From the NCBI GenBank assembly GCA_021325495.1, contig JAJPGZ010000013.1, positions 62,001-126,000 of the forward strand: DNA of 64,000 bases, read 5' to 3'. Every line of letters begins with the position of its first letter. The stretch's first letter is position 1. The notes below the pieces were generated by a model, which made no database searches, was not told the origin of the DNA, and worked only from the letters and a program-made list of their open reading frames with translations. The position numbers and the translations under genes are program-made. Source of the DNA: Spartobacteria bacterium (lineage in GTDB: Bacteria > Verrucomicrobiota > Verrucomicrobiia > Chthoniobacterales > UBA10450). This document shows positions 8,699 to 16,721 of this stretch, piece after piece.

Positions 8699-8723
8699 TG
8701 TCGATCTTGTCATTGTCGATCTT
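8699..8723. repeat. direct pair of the iterated 10-mer, 15-base period
   Basis: Two TGTCGATCTT copies at 8699-8708 and 8714-8723 separated by 5 bases. They lie in the gap between divergent genes, just before the Shine-Dalgarno sequence of the gene at 8743. The first copy creates an ATG at 8698 that opens an apparent N-terminal extension. Confidence 0.9.
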
Positions 8724-8742
8724 GCTCGCGCAGGAAGAACCG

Positions 8743-9459
8743 ATGACGGAAGAGAAGTACGAGCGCGAAGAACTCGGCGTAAACGCGTTCACCGCGCCGT
8801 CCATTTCGCAGATCTTCGATGAGCTCGATAAATTGAAACCGCTGCCATTCGACAAACTGTGGCGGCCCCTTCCGCCGCCCCACGCCGGCAAACGCGAACA
8901 CAAGGCGCTCATGTTTGGCCAACTGGTGGCCGATGGTTTCCTCATTGTCGAAGCGCAGAAACGAAATCTGATCGATGATCTCGGTCGAGTCTTAATTCGC
9001 GAAGCGCGCGGACTCGGCGTGGCCGAGCGCGTCATGAAACACAGCGCGAGCTTGACCGATCTCGGCAAACGCGGCAATTGGCCGGCGGTGCGGACTGAAT
9101 TGTTCGCGACGCAGAACGATGTCGAACAAGCGATGATCGAAATGCGCGACCAGAAGATGGCGCACCTGATCAGTCTCGGCGGTTGGCTGCGCGGTCTGGA
9201 GATGAGCGCAGGCGCGGTGGAAGCGAAATTTTCGCCGCAACGGGCCGAGATGTTGTCCCAACCGCAGCTGCTCGATTACTTCGAGGAAGAATTACGGACG
9301 CTTCCGCCGGTCATCACGATCGACCCCTTGTTTGAAAAAATTCGCGCTGGTGTGAAACAAATTCGCGAAAACTTCACGCGCGGCCTGAAAGTCGAAAACG
9401 TAAGAGCGATTCATGCGCAAGCGCGCGATCTCGATATTGCCATCGAGAACGGCGAGTGA
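8743..9459 (+). CDS. hypothetical helical cytoplasmic protein
   Basis: I do not recognise this 238-residue protein. It has no signal peptide, membrane helix or cysteine motif, and is rich in charged amphipathic stretches, consistent with an all-helical soluble protein. The ATG at 8743 ('MTEEKYEREE') is preceded by AGGAAG at a 6-7 base spacing. A longer reading from 8698 would start inside the motif pair and encode 'MSILSLSILLAQEEP'. That extension looks like a signal peptide only because the repeat happens to spell hydrophobic residues. The stop is followed at once by another motif pair. Confidence 0.7.
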   Translation: MTEEKYEREELGVNAFTAPSISQIFDELDKLKPLPFDKLWRPLPPPHAGKREHKALMFGQLVADGFLIVEAQKRNLIDDLGRVLIREARGLGVAERVMKHSASLTDLGKRGNWPAVRTELFATQNDVEQAMIEMRDQKMAHLISLGGWLRGLEMSAGAVEAKFSPQRAEMLSQPQLLDYFEEELRTLPPVITIDPLFEKIRAGVKQIRENFTRGLKVENVRAIHAQARDLDIAIENGE

Positions 9460-9485
9460 AAGATCGACATGGGACAAGATCGACA
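9460..9485. repeat. direct pair of the iterated 10-mer, 16-base period
   Basis: AAGATCGACA at 9460-9469 and 9476-9485 with a 6-base spacer. The first copy begins at the base after the stop codon of the 8743-9459 gene, so the pair occupies the start of the 66-base gap before the histidine kinase gene. Confidence 0.9.
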
Positions 9486-9525
9486 TGTTCCTCTTGTGTG
9501 GGATGGTTAGCGTTGTGCTGTCTGG

Positions 9526-12036
9526 ATGGCGATGGATTCGGCGAAGACATTGAGCCAGGCCGGCCGCGGCCGCTTGGAACGCTTCAACATCGTTGTGCCG
9601 ATCCTGCTCGCGGGATGGGCGCCATCGCTCCTCATGCTTTGGCTCTCGTACACGGTCCTGCGCACGACCTTGGAATCAAAAATCCTGCGCGACCGGCAGA
9701 CATTCGTCCAATTAGTCGGCCACAACGTCGGCGATGATCTCATTCGTACCAGCGGAATCATCGAGTACTACCAAACGCTGCCCGAGGTCGCGAAAATCCT
9801 GAGCAGCCCGACCGCGCCGCTTGCCGCACAACAATGGTTGAGCACAGCCTTTTATTCGCACCCGCGCATCGACGGCATGTTCATGACGAGCGCGGATGGA
9901 CGATTGCTCGGCGCGTTGCCCTCAGATCCGGCGGATGTCGGGAAGGATTTCGATTCGCAATTGTGGCTCCAAGGCGCGCGCGCTTCGCGACAGCCCTACG
10001 TCTCGCCAACGCATGCGCGTCGTCTCGATAAGCGCTTGGCCACGGAGATTGTCGGCGCCGTGCGGGGCAGCGACGGAACCATCGTCGGATATTTCGGCGC
10101 GTCGGTTTTGGTCGAGCGAATGGCGCGGCGACTTTCCACGATCCAATTCGCGGACCAACTCGTTTGTCACATTGTCGATCAAAACGGGAACGCGTTTGCG
10201 GCGAGCGAATCGGGCAGTGAACCGAAGTCGCGCCAACTCAATACCGCCGTATTGCTAAAAGAATTCGGCCCGAGCCGCGAAGGTCACGTCGAGCATAATG
10301 GCAATCTTTATTCGTTTAGTCCAATCGAAGCAGCCGGCTGGCTCGCAGTGGTCGAACAACCGAAAGCGATCACTTACAAAGCGGTCAACGATTTGCTCAA
10401 CAAAACGACGCTGCTGGTCGGATGGTTTTTACTCGTGACCGCGACCGGCGCGGCGCTGGCCGGAAAACTTTACCAGCGTCACATGGAATCGACGCGGCGT
10501 CTCGAGCGCGCGGTCACGTTCAACGAAAAAATTCTCGCGAACATGCCGACCGGGCTCGCCTTTGTCGATCCAACGACGCACCGGTTTTTGCAAGCGAATG
10601 AGGCGTTCGCGCAAATGGCAAAACGTTTCGGCGCGTTCCCGGAAAGTCGCGACATTCAAAGTGCAACCTATGAGGAAGTGCAGATTGCGCCGGCGGGCGC
10701 GATCGACCGCGTGCTGCAATTCGGCGCGCCGTTTCAACTCATCGAGCATCCGTTTCGAGACGCGGGCGGTAACACGCATTTCGTCAACATCACGCTGGTG
10801 CGTTTGCAGGATTCGCAACAAACCGTGCAAGGCGTGCTTTACATGGTGGACGATCGGACGCGCGACGTCACCCTGCGCCAGGAGTTCATCAGCGCGAATG
10901 CGGCGAAGGATCAATTTCTCGCTTTGCTTTCACACGAATTGCGCAACCCGCTTTCGCCCGTGATCGCGATGGTGGGCGAATTGGAAGCCAGCGCGCCTGA
11001 TACTCCGGCAGTGCGGGAGGCGCTCGAAGTGATTCGGCGCAACGTTGAGCTCGAAGCGCGTTTGATCGACGATCTCCTCGACGTCACGCGCATTTCGAAA
11101 GGGAAGATGCAGCTCACTTTCGAAGTCGTCTCCGTCCACGAGATCTTGCAACGCGCCTACGAGATTTGCCGTGACGAAATCGCGGACAAAAATCTGCGCG
11201 TCGATTTTAAACTCAACGCTGACCGGACGCATGTCGAAGGCGATCCGGCGCGATTGCAGCAAGTGTTTTGGAACCTGATCAAGAACAGCGTGAAGTTTAC
11301 GCCGGATGGCGGACGCATTTCACTGGAAACGAAAAATCCGACCGCGGACGAAATTGAAGTGCGCGTGATGGATACCGGCATCGGAATTGAACCGGACAAG
11401 ATCGACAAGATCTTCAACGCTTTCGAGCAGGGACAGACATCGATTACCCGTCGCTTCGGCGGACTCGGGCTCGGGCTCGCCATTTCTAAAGCGATGGTCG
11501 ATGCGCATGGCGGAAAGATTCGCGTGGAAAGTGCAGGAAGAGACAAAGGCGCGACCTTCACCATAATCTTGCAGACGGTCGCCAAACCGGTCGCCGGGAC
11601 GAATGGTGAAGCGAAGCCGCCCATCGCCGGCCCCGCGCGCAAACAGGATGCACGCAAACGTCATCTTCTCATCGTGGACGATCACAAGGACACTTGTATC
11701 GGGCTGAAGCTGATGCTCGAACGCCGTGGCTACGCCATCACGGTGGCGTATTCGGCCGACCAGGCGGTGAAGCAAGCGCAGACTAACGAGTTTGATCTCG
11801 TCATCAGCGACATCGGATTACCTGATCGCAGCGGCTACCAATTAATGAGCGAGCTGCGTGAGAGCAAAGGTTTACTCGGGATTGCTTTGAGCGGATTCGG
11901 CAGCGAACAGGACGTGACGAAAGCGCGCGAGGCTGGATTTTCCGAGCACTTGACCAAGCCGATTAATTTCGATCGGCTCGACGATGCGATCCGCGCCCTG
12001 CTCGATACCACAACCGTCCCGCAATCGACCTCGTAA
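9526..12036 (+). CDS. hybrid sensor histidine kinase with receiver domain
   Basis: An 836-residue two-component sensor in the inner membrane. Order: TM1 at about 22-45, an extracytoplasmic Cache-like sensor region, TM2 at about 290-312 ('LLVGWFLLVTATGAALAG'), a PAS-like region (about 335-450), HisKA with His470 in 'LALLSHELRNP', an ATPase domain with N box 'LIKNSVKFTPDGG', G boxes 'DTGIGIEPDKI' and 'GGLGLGLAISKA', and a C-terminal receiver with Asp762 in 'DLVISDIGLPD'. The ligand is unknown. No DNA-binding partner is adjacent, so output probably goes through phosphorelay elsewhere. The stop codon TAA overlaps an iterated-motif copy (12035-12044). Confidence 0.92.
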   Translation: MAMDSAKTLSQAGRGRLERFNIVVPILLAGWAPSLLMLWLSYTVLRTTLESKILRDRQTFVQLVGHNVGDDLIRTSGIIEYYQTLPEVAKILSSPTAPLAAQQWLSTAFYSHPRIDGMFMTSADGRLLGALPSDPADVGKDFDSQLWLQGARASRQPYVSPTHARRLDKRLATEIVGAVRGSDGTIVGYFGASVLVERMARRLSTIQFADQLVCHIVDQNGNAFAASESGSEPKSRQLNTAVLLKEFGPSREGHVEHNGNLYSFSPIEAAGWLAVVEQPKAITYKAVNDLLNKTTLLVGWFLLVTATGAALAGKLYQRHMESTRRLERAVTFNEKILANMPTGLAFVDPTTHRFLQANEAFAQMAKRFGAFPESRDIQSATYEEVQIAPAGAIDRVLQFGAPFQLIEHPFRDAGGNTHFVNITLVRLQDSQQTVQGVLYMVDDRTRDVTLRQEFISANAAKDQFLALLSHELRNPLSPVIAMVGELEASAPDTPAVREALEVIRRNVELEARLIDDLLDVTRISKGKMQLTFEVVSVHEILQRAYEICRDEIADKNLRVDFKLNADRTHVEGDPARLQQVFWNLIKNSVKFTPDGGRISLETKNPTADEIEVRVMDTGIGIEPDKIDKIFNAFEQGQTSITRRFGGLGLGLAISKAMVDAHGGKIRVESAGRDKGATFTIILQTVAKPVAGTNGEAKPPIAGPARKQDARKRHLLIVDDHKDTCIGLKLMLERRGYAITVAYSADQAVKQAQTNEFDLVISDIGLPDRSGYQLMSELRESKGLLGIALSGFGSEQDVTKAREAGFSEHLTKPINFDRLDDAIRALLDTTTVPQSTS

Positions 12037-12045
12037 GATCGACAA

Positions 12046-12399
12046 TTACCGGCCGCTTCCGGCTGCTGCAGCTTGTTCCTTCTTCTCGGCCGCTTCCTTC
12101 AACTCGCGCGAAAGTTTTTCCACGCGCTGGCGCATGACTTTGCCAGCTTTGAATTTCACCGTCGCCCGCGAGGGAATAACGAAACTGCTGCCTGGCTGAT
12201 TCGGATTGCGACCCACCCGCGGCTTCGTTAGCCGAGGCTGGAAGACGCCGAAGTTTCGCAACTCGACCGCGACGTTGCGCGCCAGGCTATCAGTAATTTG
12301 GTCGAACGTGCGTTGCACAATGTCGAAGACCTGGTGCTGCACCATGCCTGTTTGGTTACTGATCGCGACTACGATGTCGCGTTTGGTTAACTTAGCCAT
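12046..12399 (-). CDS. HU/IHF-family DNA-binding protein
   Basis: A 117-residue histone-like protein. It has the HU fold signature: 'MAKLTKRDIVVAISNQTG' at the N-terminus, 'VELRNFGVFQPRLTKPRVGRNP' (the beta-arm entry with the Arg-Asn-Pro intercalation tip), and 'VIPSRATVKFKAGKVMRQRV'. A 20-25 residue Lys/Glu/Ala-rich helical tail extends past the normal HU end. It could affect nucleoid structure, which is of interest given the many iterated sites in this genome, although any link is speculation. The gene is transcribed leftwards from downstream of a hairpin terminator at 12447-12471. Confidence 0.92.
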   Translation of the reverse strand: MAKLTKRDIVVAISNQTGMVQHQVFDIVQRTFDQITDSLARNVAVELRNFGVFQPRLTKPRVGRNPNQPGSSFVIPSRATVKFKAGKVMRQRVEKLSRELKEAAEKKEQAAAAGSGR

Positions 12400-12446
12400 A
12401 CGCTTAGGATTCGCTCGAGAATACCCGTTCGCGTCCCTTTGAGGAC

Positions 12447-12471
12447 AAAAAAGGTGTAAAATTTTTACACC
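12447..12471 (-). terminator. rho-independent terminator
   Basis: On the minus strand the inverted repeat GGTGTAAAA / TTTTACACC (12453-12471) is followed by six T residues. It lies between the 12490-12942 gene and the HU gene, so it would end transcription of the former. The AT-rich palindrome could alternatively be an operator for the HU gene. Confidence 0.6.
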
Positions 12472-12489
12472 CGCCCGGGAGATGTCGAT

Positions 12490-12942
12490 CTAGGCCGCTA
12501 CGGCCCGACGCCGCAGGACGCGCTGGAAGTAATAGCTAAACGGGTTTTGGGCCGCGAGCTGTTTGCGACGGCCTTTGAGCTGGCCTTGCGTGACCCCGAG
12601 CTTGGTAAATACGGCATTCCAGTCCGCTTCCAGCCGGCGCGTTTCTTCGCCGGTCAAATCGCGCACTCCTCGCACGGAGGACGCGCGATTGAGAACATTC
12701 ATCGCCTTGCCCGACAGCTCACCCAGAATTCCCAGCTCACGCAAAACGAACTCCGTTTCCTGTAAAAGCTGACCGCGGAGATCGGTGAATTGGCGCTCTT
12801 GCTCGGCCGAAATAATCGGCTTGGCCTTATCCAAACCGTAGGTGATGAGATCGTGCAGCTTCTTCCAGCTATCCAACTGCACCGCGATCAAACGCAGCTT
12901 CGTTTCTAATTGTCGATCTTTCATGCGCGGGCGGTCAGACAC
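12490..12942 (-). CDS. hypothetical protein
   Basis: Not recognised. The 150-residue product is highly charged and helical with no membrane segment; it ends in a basic tail ('YYFQRVLRRRAVAA'). GTG at 12942 overlaps the stop of the DUF4388 gene by 8 bases. ATG at 12924 ('MKDRQLETKL') is an alternative start whose second to fourth codons are spelled by an iterated-motif copy (12911-12920). The stop codon TAG is also part of a variant copy (TAGATCGACA read on the minus strand, 12483-12492). A terminator hairpin follows. Probably the last gene of a two-gene unit with the DUF4388 protein. Confidence 0.6.
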   Translation of the reverse strand: MSDRPRMKDRQLETKLRLIAVQLDSWKKLHDLITYGLDKAKPIISAEQERQFTDLRGQLLQETEFVLRELGILGELSGKAMNVLNRASSVRGVRDLTGEETRRLEADWNAVFTKLGVTQGQLKGRRKQLAAQNPFSYYFQRVLRRRAVAA

Positions 12943-13663
12943 TCACGAGCTCGAGCGTCTCGTCGAGTTTTTGTAAATTATCGATGAGCAGATGCGCCCA
13001 CGGCCGATCGACCGTTTGCTCGTGGCTGATGATTCCTTCCTCAAAATAAAATCGTCCCTGGCGCCAGCGGAAAATTTCCGCCACGGCCGATTCGCCTTCG
13101 AGTTCGCCGAAAACGGCGTGACGCACCGCGCCGTGCTGTAAATAAATTTCACTGTTGCCGCGGCCGGACTTGAACGTGAACCGCCCGCTGCGCTGGCTCA
13201 GACAGCTCATCTGCAAAATTTCCGCCGCGGAAAACTGGTTCAGGTTTCCGATGAGCGAATGGCAGGGATCGATCCCTTCGGCCGCGGTCGAGCCCGTAGA
13301 ATCGAGCGAGCCAATAAAAGTCTTCAGCAGCGAAGCCAGTCTGCTTTCGCGCTGGGTCGTGACAATGATCGCGAGCGCTTGCTGATCGATCGCCGCCGCT
13401 TGTTCCTTGTCGATCTTGCACGGGACCAAACACAAAATCCGGAGCGAGGGAAAATGTTGCCGCACGTTTGTCGCCTGCTCGATCGCCACCGTCGGCTCTT
13501 CTTCCACCACGAACGCGTCGAAATTCTCCTCGATCAAAATCGTGATCGCTTCCGACAACGTGCGCGCGATCCGAGTCTCTACCCCGTCGATCATATCGAA
13601 GATCGACAAGGCGCGATCTTCAAAGACCGGGTCCGGGTTCAGAATGAGCAAGCGCGTTTCCAC
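12935..13663 (-). CDS. DUF4388 protein with degenerate receiver-like N-terminus
   Basis: About 242 residues from a GTG at 13663. The N-terminal 115 residues look like a receiver domain ('LLILNPDPVFEDRALSIF', 'FDAFVVEEEP'), but the usual acidic pocket is altered and no clear phospho-Asp is seen. The C-terminal half is a DUF4388 (PATAN-type) domain: 'LIGNLNQFSAAEILQMSCLS', 'SGRFTFKSG', 'IYLQHGAVRHAVFGELEGES', 'GRFYFEEG'. Such proteins take part in signalling and gliding or cell-surface regulation in several phyla. The frame is open further upstream to 14023, but that part is antisense to rnhC and Arg/Ser-rich, so I reject it. Confidence 0.75.
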   Translation of the reverse strand: METRLLILNPDPVFEDRALSIFDMIDGVETRIARTLSEAITILIEENFDAFVVEEEPTVAIEQATNVRQHFPSLRILCLVPCKIDKEQAAAIDQQALAIIVTTQRESRLASLLKTFIGSLDSTGSTAAEGIDPCHSLIGNLNQFSAAEILQMSCLSQRSGRFTFKSGRGNSEIYLQHGAVRHAVFGELEGESAVAEIFRWRQGRFYFEEGIISHEQTVDRPWAHLLIDNLQKLDETLELVSV

Positions 13664-13724
13664 AATGAGCCATTCATCTGGGAAGCAGGAACTTTGCCCG
13701 CCCCTAACGCAATTTCCCGACCCG

Positions 13725-14672
13725 CTATTTTCGCCACTGCACCCGCGGCGGCGGGGCAGCAAAAGCCTCGGGCGCGATCTCGTGTGCGGTCCTGAAATGC
13801 ACTTTTGCGAGGGAGCGCAACGCGTCGGCGCCTTTGCTCTCCGCAATCTTGCGCGCCGCCTCTTTGACCGCGGGCGAAACCCCGCGTCCCAGCCGCACAC
13901 CAAGCGCTTTACTCTCGCGCTCGAGCCAGTTGATGAACGCTTCTCGCGCGAGGATCGAGGCCGCCGCCACCGCCACGTCCGATTCCGCGCGGGGCCGTTG
14001 TTCGATGTCGATCTTGCCGCCATGTCGCATGAGCGATTGCTCGATCACGCGCTTGTCCGCGAATTGGTCCGAAAGCGAACGCGGACAAGTCGGCTTTTTC
14101 GCGAGCAGATTTTCAATCACGCGCGCGTGCCCCCACCCGAGCAGCGAATTCAAGTTCGCGAACTTCGCGTAAAGGTCGTTGTATTTCGCCGGCCCGATCA
14201 GCACAACATCGACAATCCCCTGCGCGTTCTTGCGAATCTCATCCGCCAGTGCGCGGATTTTCGTGTCCGAACCGATGCGTTTGCTGTCTTGCACGCCGGC
14301 ATCGAGAAATTTGCGCGCGATTTTTCGATCGACATACACACCGGCGATCACGAGCGGCCCGAAAAAGTCGCCCTTCCCGCTCTCATCCACGCCGAAATGC
14401 GGCTCGAACATTTCCGGCGAATGCACTTCCTCGTATCCGAGTTTCGCTTCGCCCAAAATTTTCGGCTCGAGATCGAACTGCACGAACTCTTCCACGCCCT
14501 TGCCTTGCAGCAAAACCTTCGGCCCTTTCTCATAGACCGCGACGCTCAGTTTATCTTTCTGCGCGAAAAAAATCGTGTACGGCTTCGGCGAAAATTCGAA
14601 ACCGCGTTCCTTGAGTAATGCGCGCAGCTTCGCGACTTGTTCTTCGTTGAGGGGCGCGGTGAAAGAGTTCAC
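13725..14672 (-). CDS. rnhC: ribonuclease HIII
   Basis: Removes RNA from RNA:DNA hybrids. The 315-residue product has the N-terminal TBP-like substrate-binding region (residues 1-85, 'PKPYTIFFAQKDKLSVAVYE') that separates HIII from HII. The catalytic core has 'HFGVDESGKGDFFGPLVIAG' (the DE pair), 'DSKRIGSDTKI', and 'AESDVAVAAASILAREAF' (third acidic residue). The start ATG at 14672 is 16 bases from the divergently oriented mutY. The motif copy at 14006 encodes 'KIDIE' within the catalytic domain. Confidence 0.93.
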   Translation of the reverse strand: MNSFTAPLNEEQVAKLRALLKERGFEFSPKPYTIFFAQKDKLSVAVYEKGPKVLLQGKGVEEFVQFDLEPKILGEAKLGYEEVHSPEMFEPHFGVDESGKGDFFGPLVIAGVYVDRKIARKFLDAGVQDSKRIGSDTKIRALADEIRKNAQGIVDVVLIGPAKYNDLYAKFANLNSLLGWGHARVIENLLAKKPTCPRSLSDQFADKRVIEQSLMRHGGKIDIEQRPRAESDVAVAAASILAREAFINWLERESKALGVRLGRGVSPAVKEAARKIAESKGADALRSLAKVHFRTAHEIAPEAFAAPPPRVQWRK

Positions 14673-14688
14673 CCTCCACTATTAAATC

Positions 14689-15657
14689 GTGAACCGCGCA
14701 AGATCGACAATTGATGTTCGCCAGTTTCGCCGCGCGTTATTCCGCTGGTTTCGGCGCCATGGCCGCGATCTTCCCTGGCGTCGCACGCGCGATCCATACG
14801 CGATCCTCGTCTCCGAGTTCATGCTTCAGCAAACGCAGGTCGCGACCGTGTTGCCCTACTATAATAGTTGGCTCCGTCGCTTTCCGAATTTTGCCGCGCT
14901 TGCCGTGGCCACGGAAAACGACGTTCTCCACGCCTGGCAGGGGCTCGGTTACTACAGTCGCGCTCGAAATCTCCACGCCACCGCGAAACTCGTGCAAGAT
15001 CGACATGGTGGCCTCTTGCCTAACGACGCCGAAATCTTGCGCGAACTTCCCGGCGTCGGCCGCTACACCGCCAACGCCATCGCCACTTTCGCCTTCGATC
15101 GCTCCGTTCCAATCGTGGAAGCCAACACCGCGCGCCTCCTCGCTCGCCTCTTCAACATCGAAAGCCGCGATGCGCTTTGGAATGCGGCCGGCACGCTCGT
15201 TCCGAAACGTAACCCCGGCCGCTTCAATTCCGCGCTCATGGATCTCGGCGCCACCATTTGCCTTTCGCGAAATCCAAAATGCGGCGCCTGTCCGGTTAAA
15301 GGCTTTTGCCGCGCACCCGGCCTGCGAATTCGAAAACAACGGCCAACAACAAAACGTTTGATCGAGAATCACGCGCTCGTTACCAGCCGGAACAAGATTC
15401 TACTCGAGCAATGTTCGAATCGCTGGCGCGGCATGTGGATGCTTCCGCCGTTCATCGCAAGATCGACATCTACTCCGCCGATTCATTCGTCGGTGTTTCC
15501 GTTTACCAATCACCAAATCACGTTGCGCGTCCATTCGCGCCGTCGCGGCAAGATCGACAATCGCCGCCAACGCTGGTTCGACCGAAGCTCGCTAAACAAG
15601 ATTCCCATTCCCTCACCGCATCGCCGCGCGATTGAACAACTCTTCCGCGCGGCCTAA
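14689..15657 (+). CDS. mutY: A/G-specific adenine DNA glycosylase
   Basis: Base-excision repair enzyme that removes A opposite 8-oxoG. Landmarks: 'MLQQTQVATVLPYY' with the catalytic Glu region, helix-hairpin-helix 'LPGVGRYTANAIATFAF', 'VEANTARLLARLF' with the catalytic Asp position replaced as in many MutY, and the iron-sulfur ligands 'CLSRNPKCGACPVKGFC' (C-x6-C-x2-C-x5-C). At 322 residues the C-terminal NUDIX-like 8-oxoG recognition domain is present but short and Arg/Ser-rich. Four copies of the iterated motif fall in this one gene (14700, 14996, 15459, 15550), including its sixth codon, so the tail may be diverged. Confidence 0.9.
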   Translation: MNRARSTIDVRQFRRALFRWFRRHGRDLPWRRTRDPYAILVSEFMLQQTQVATVLPYYNSWLRRFPNFAALAVATENDVLHAWQGLGYYSRARNLHATAKLVQDRHGGLLPNDAEILRELPGVGRYTANAIATFAFDRSVPIVEANTARLLARLFNIESRDALWNAAGTLVPKRNPGRFNSALMDLGATICLSRNPKCGACPVKGFCRAPGLRIRKQRPTTKRLIENHALVTSRNKILLEQCSNRWRGMWMLPPFIARSTSTPPIHSSVFPFTNHQITLRVHSRRRGKIDNRRQRWFDRSSLNKIPIPSPHRRAIEQLFRAA

Positions 15658-15669
15658 CTTCGCTTCCTC

Positions 15670-15753
15670 ATGAGCGAAGTATCGGACACGCACGAATATC
15701 GCGGAGATAAAGATGTCGATCTTGCGGCGAATCGTTTAGGAATTTTGAAATGA
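15670..15753 (+). CDS. possible 27-residue leader ORF before yicC
   Basis: ATG at 15670 opens a 27-codon frame ('MSEVSDTHEYRGDKDVDLAA' plus seven residues) that stops in an ATGA overlap with yicC. It spans an iterated-motif copy (15714-15723). The overlap hints at translational coupling, but yicC has its own Shine-Dalgarno sequence (TAGGA) inside the frame, and the ORF may simply be chance. Confidence 0.25.
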   Translation: MSEVSDTHEYRGDKDVDLAANRLGILK

Positions 15754-16625
15754 GATCGATGACCGGTTACGGACGCGGCGAGACCGATCACGCCGGCGCG
15801 AAGATTTGTGTCGAGCTCAACACCGTGAATCGCAAGCAAAGCGACATCGTCGTGAACCTGCCGCGCGATCTGGCCGAGCTGGAGCCGCGCATTCGTCAGA
15901 CGATCAACGAAAATATTTCGCGCGGACGCACGAACGTGAACGTGACCCTGCACGCCGGGCCTAACGGATCGCGCAAGCTCGCGCTCGATGTCGATCTTGC
16001 GAAGTCGTATCACGACGCCATGCGCGCGCTGCAAAAAGAATTGAGCGCGCCGGGCGAAATCACCATCAGCACAATCTTGCAGGCGCCGGGCGTGATGCGA
16101 TTACCGGAGCAAAGCGTGGAGGCGGACGATGCCTGGCCGGCGGTGGAGCGCGCGCTGCGCAATGCACTTGTCGATCTTATCAAGATGCGCGAGCGCGAAG
16201 GCAAACATCTGGCGAAGGACTTGATCCATCGGCTGAAGTCGATCCGGAAAAATTTGAAGGAGATCCGCGCGTTGCATCCGGATGTGGTGAAAAAATATCG
16301 CGCGGCCATGGTCGAGCGTTTGGAAAAGGCGTCGCTCCCGCTTCCGCACGACGACGAACGCCTGATGAAAGAAGTGACGATCTTCGCCGATCGCTCCGAT
16401 GTTTCCGAAGAACTGACGCGGCTCGAAAGTCATCTCGCGCAATTCGCGCATCATCTGCGCAGCCACGAGCCGGTCGGCCGCACGCTCGAGTTCATCACCC
16501 AGGAAATCTTTCGCGAATTGAACACGCTCGGCTCGAAAGCGAACGACGCCGGCATCGCGCAACGCGTGGTCGCGTGCAAGGCCGAGCTGGAGAAAATTCG
16601 CGAGCAAATCCAAAACCTTGAATAA
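15750..16625 (+). CDS. yicC: YicC-family endoribonuclease
   Basis: The 291-residue product begins with the family hallmark 'MRSMTGYGRGE' and contains 'ELNTVNRKQSDI' and the C-terminal 'GRTLEFITQEIFRELNTLGSK' region. YicC proteins are endoribonucleases, shown in E. coli to take part in small-RNA turnover. The ATG at 15750 follows TAGGA at a suitable distance. gmk follows 90 bases downstream, the usual yicC-gmk arrangement, with a palindromic repeat between them. Motif copies at 15989 and 16169 encode 'DVDLAK' and 'LVDLIK'. Confidence 0.93.
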   Translation: MRSMTGYGRGETDHAGAKICVELNTVNRKQSDIVVNLPRDLAELEPRIRQTINENISRGRTNVNVTLHAGPNGSRKLALDVDLAKSYHDAMRALQKELSAPGEITISTILQAPGVMRLPEQSVEADDAWPAVERALRNALVDLIKMREREGKHLAKDLIHRLKSIRKNLKEIRALHPDVVKKYRAAMVERLEKASLPLPHDDERLMKEVTIFADRSDVSEELTRLESHLAQFAHHLRSHEPVGRTLEFITQEIFRELNTLGSKANDAGIAQRVVACKAELEKIREQIQNLE

Positions 16626-16629
16626 TCGC

Positions 16630-16721
16630 TGTCATGTTGAGCGAAGCGAAACATCTCCGATCATTGGTTTATTCCTGTCGAGAGAAATGAACGGGGATTC
16701 TTCGCGTCGCTCAGAATGACA
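16630..16721. repeat. REP-like imperfect palindrome (TGAGCGAAGCGAA type)
   Basis: Two inverted arms of about 29 bases (TGTCATGTTGAGCGAAGCGA... and ...TCGCTCAGAATGACA) match at about 23 positions. They fill the yicC-gmk gap and overlap the first codon of gmk. Similar TCATTCTGAGCGAAGCGAAG elements are scattered in many environmental bacterial genomes. A role as a transcript-stabilising or transposase-mobilised repeat is inference. Confidence 0.65.

Noticed and set aside
8698-8742. Signal peptide on the hypothetical protein at 8743
   Set aside because: The hydrophobic residues are the translation of two motif copies, and a better ribosome site supports the later ATG.
13664-14023. N-terminal extension of the DUF4388 gene
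   Set aside because: Arg/Ser/Pro-rich and antisense-frame text within the rnhC region; the GTG at 13663 fits the receiver start.
13407-14618. 403-codon open frame on the + strand opposite rnhC and the DUF4388 gene
   Set aside because: Antisense to two well-supported genes; composition is Arg/Phe/His-rich with no domain, typical of a shadow frame in GC-rich DNA.
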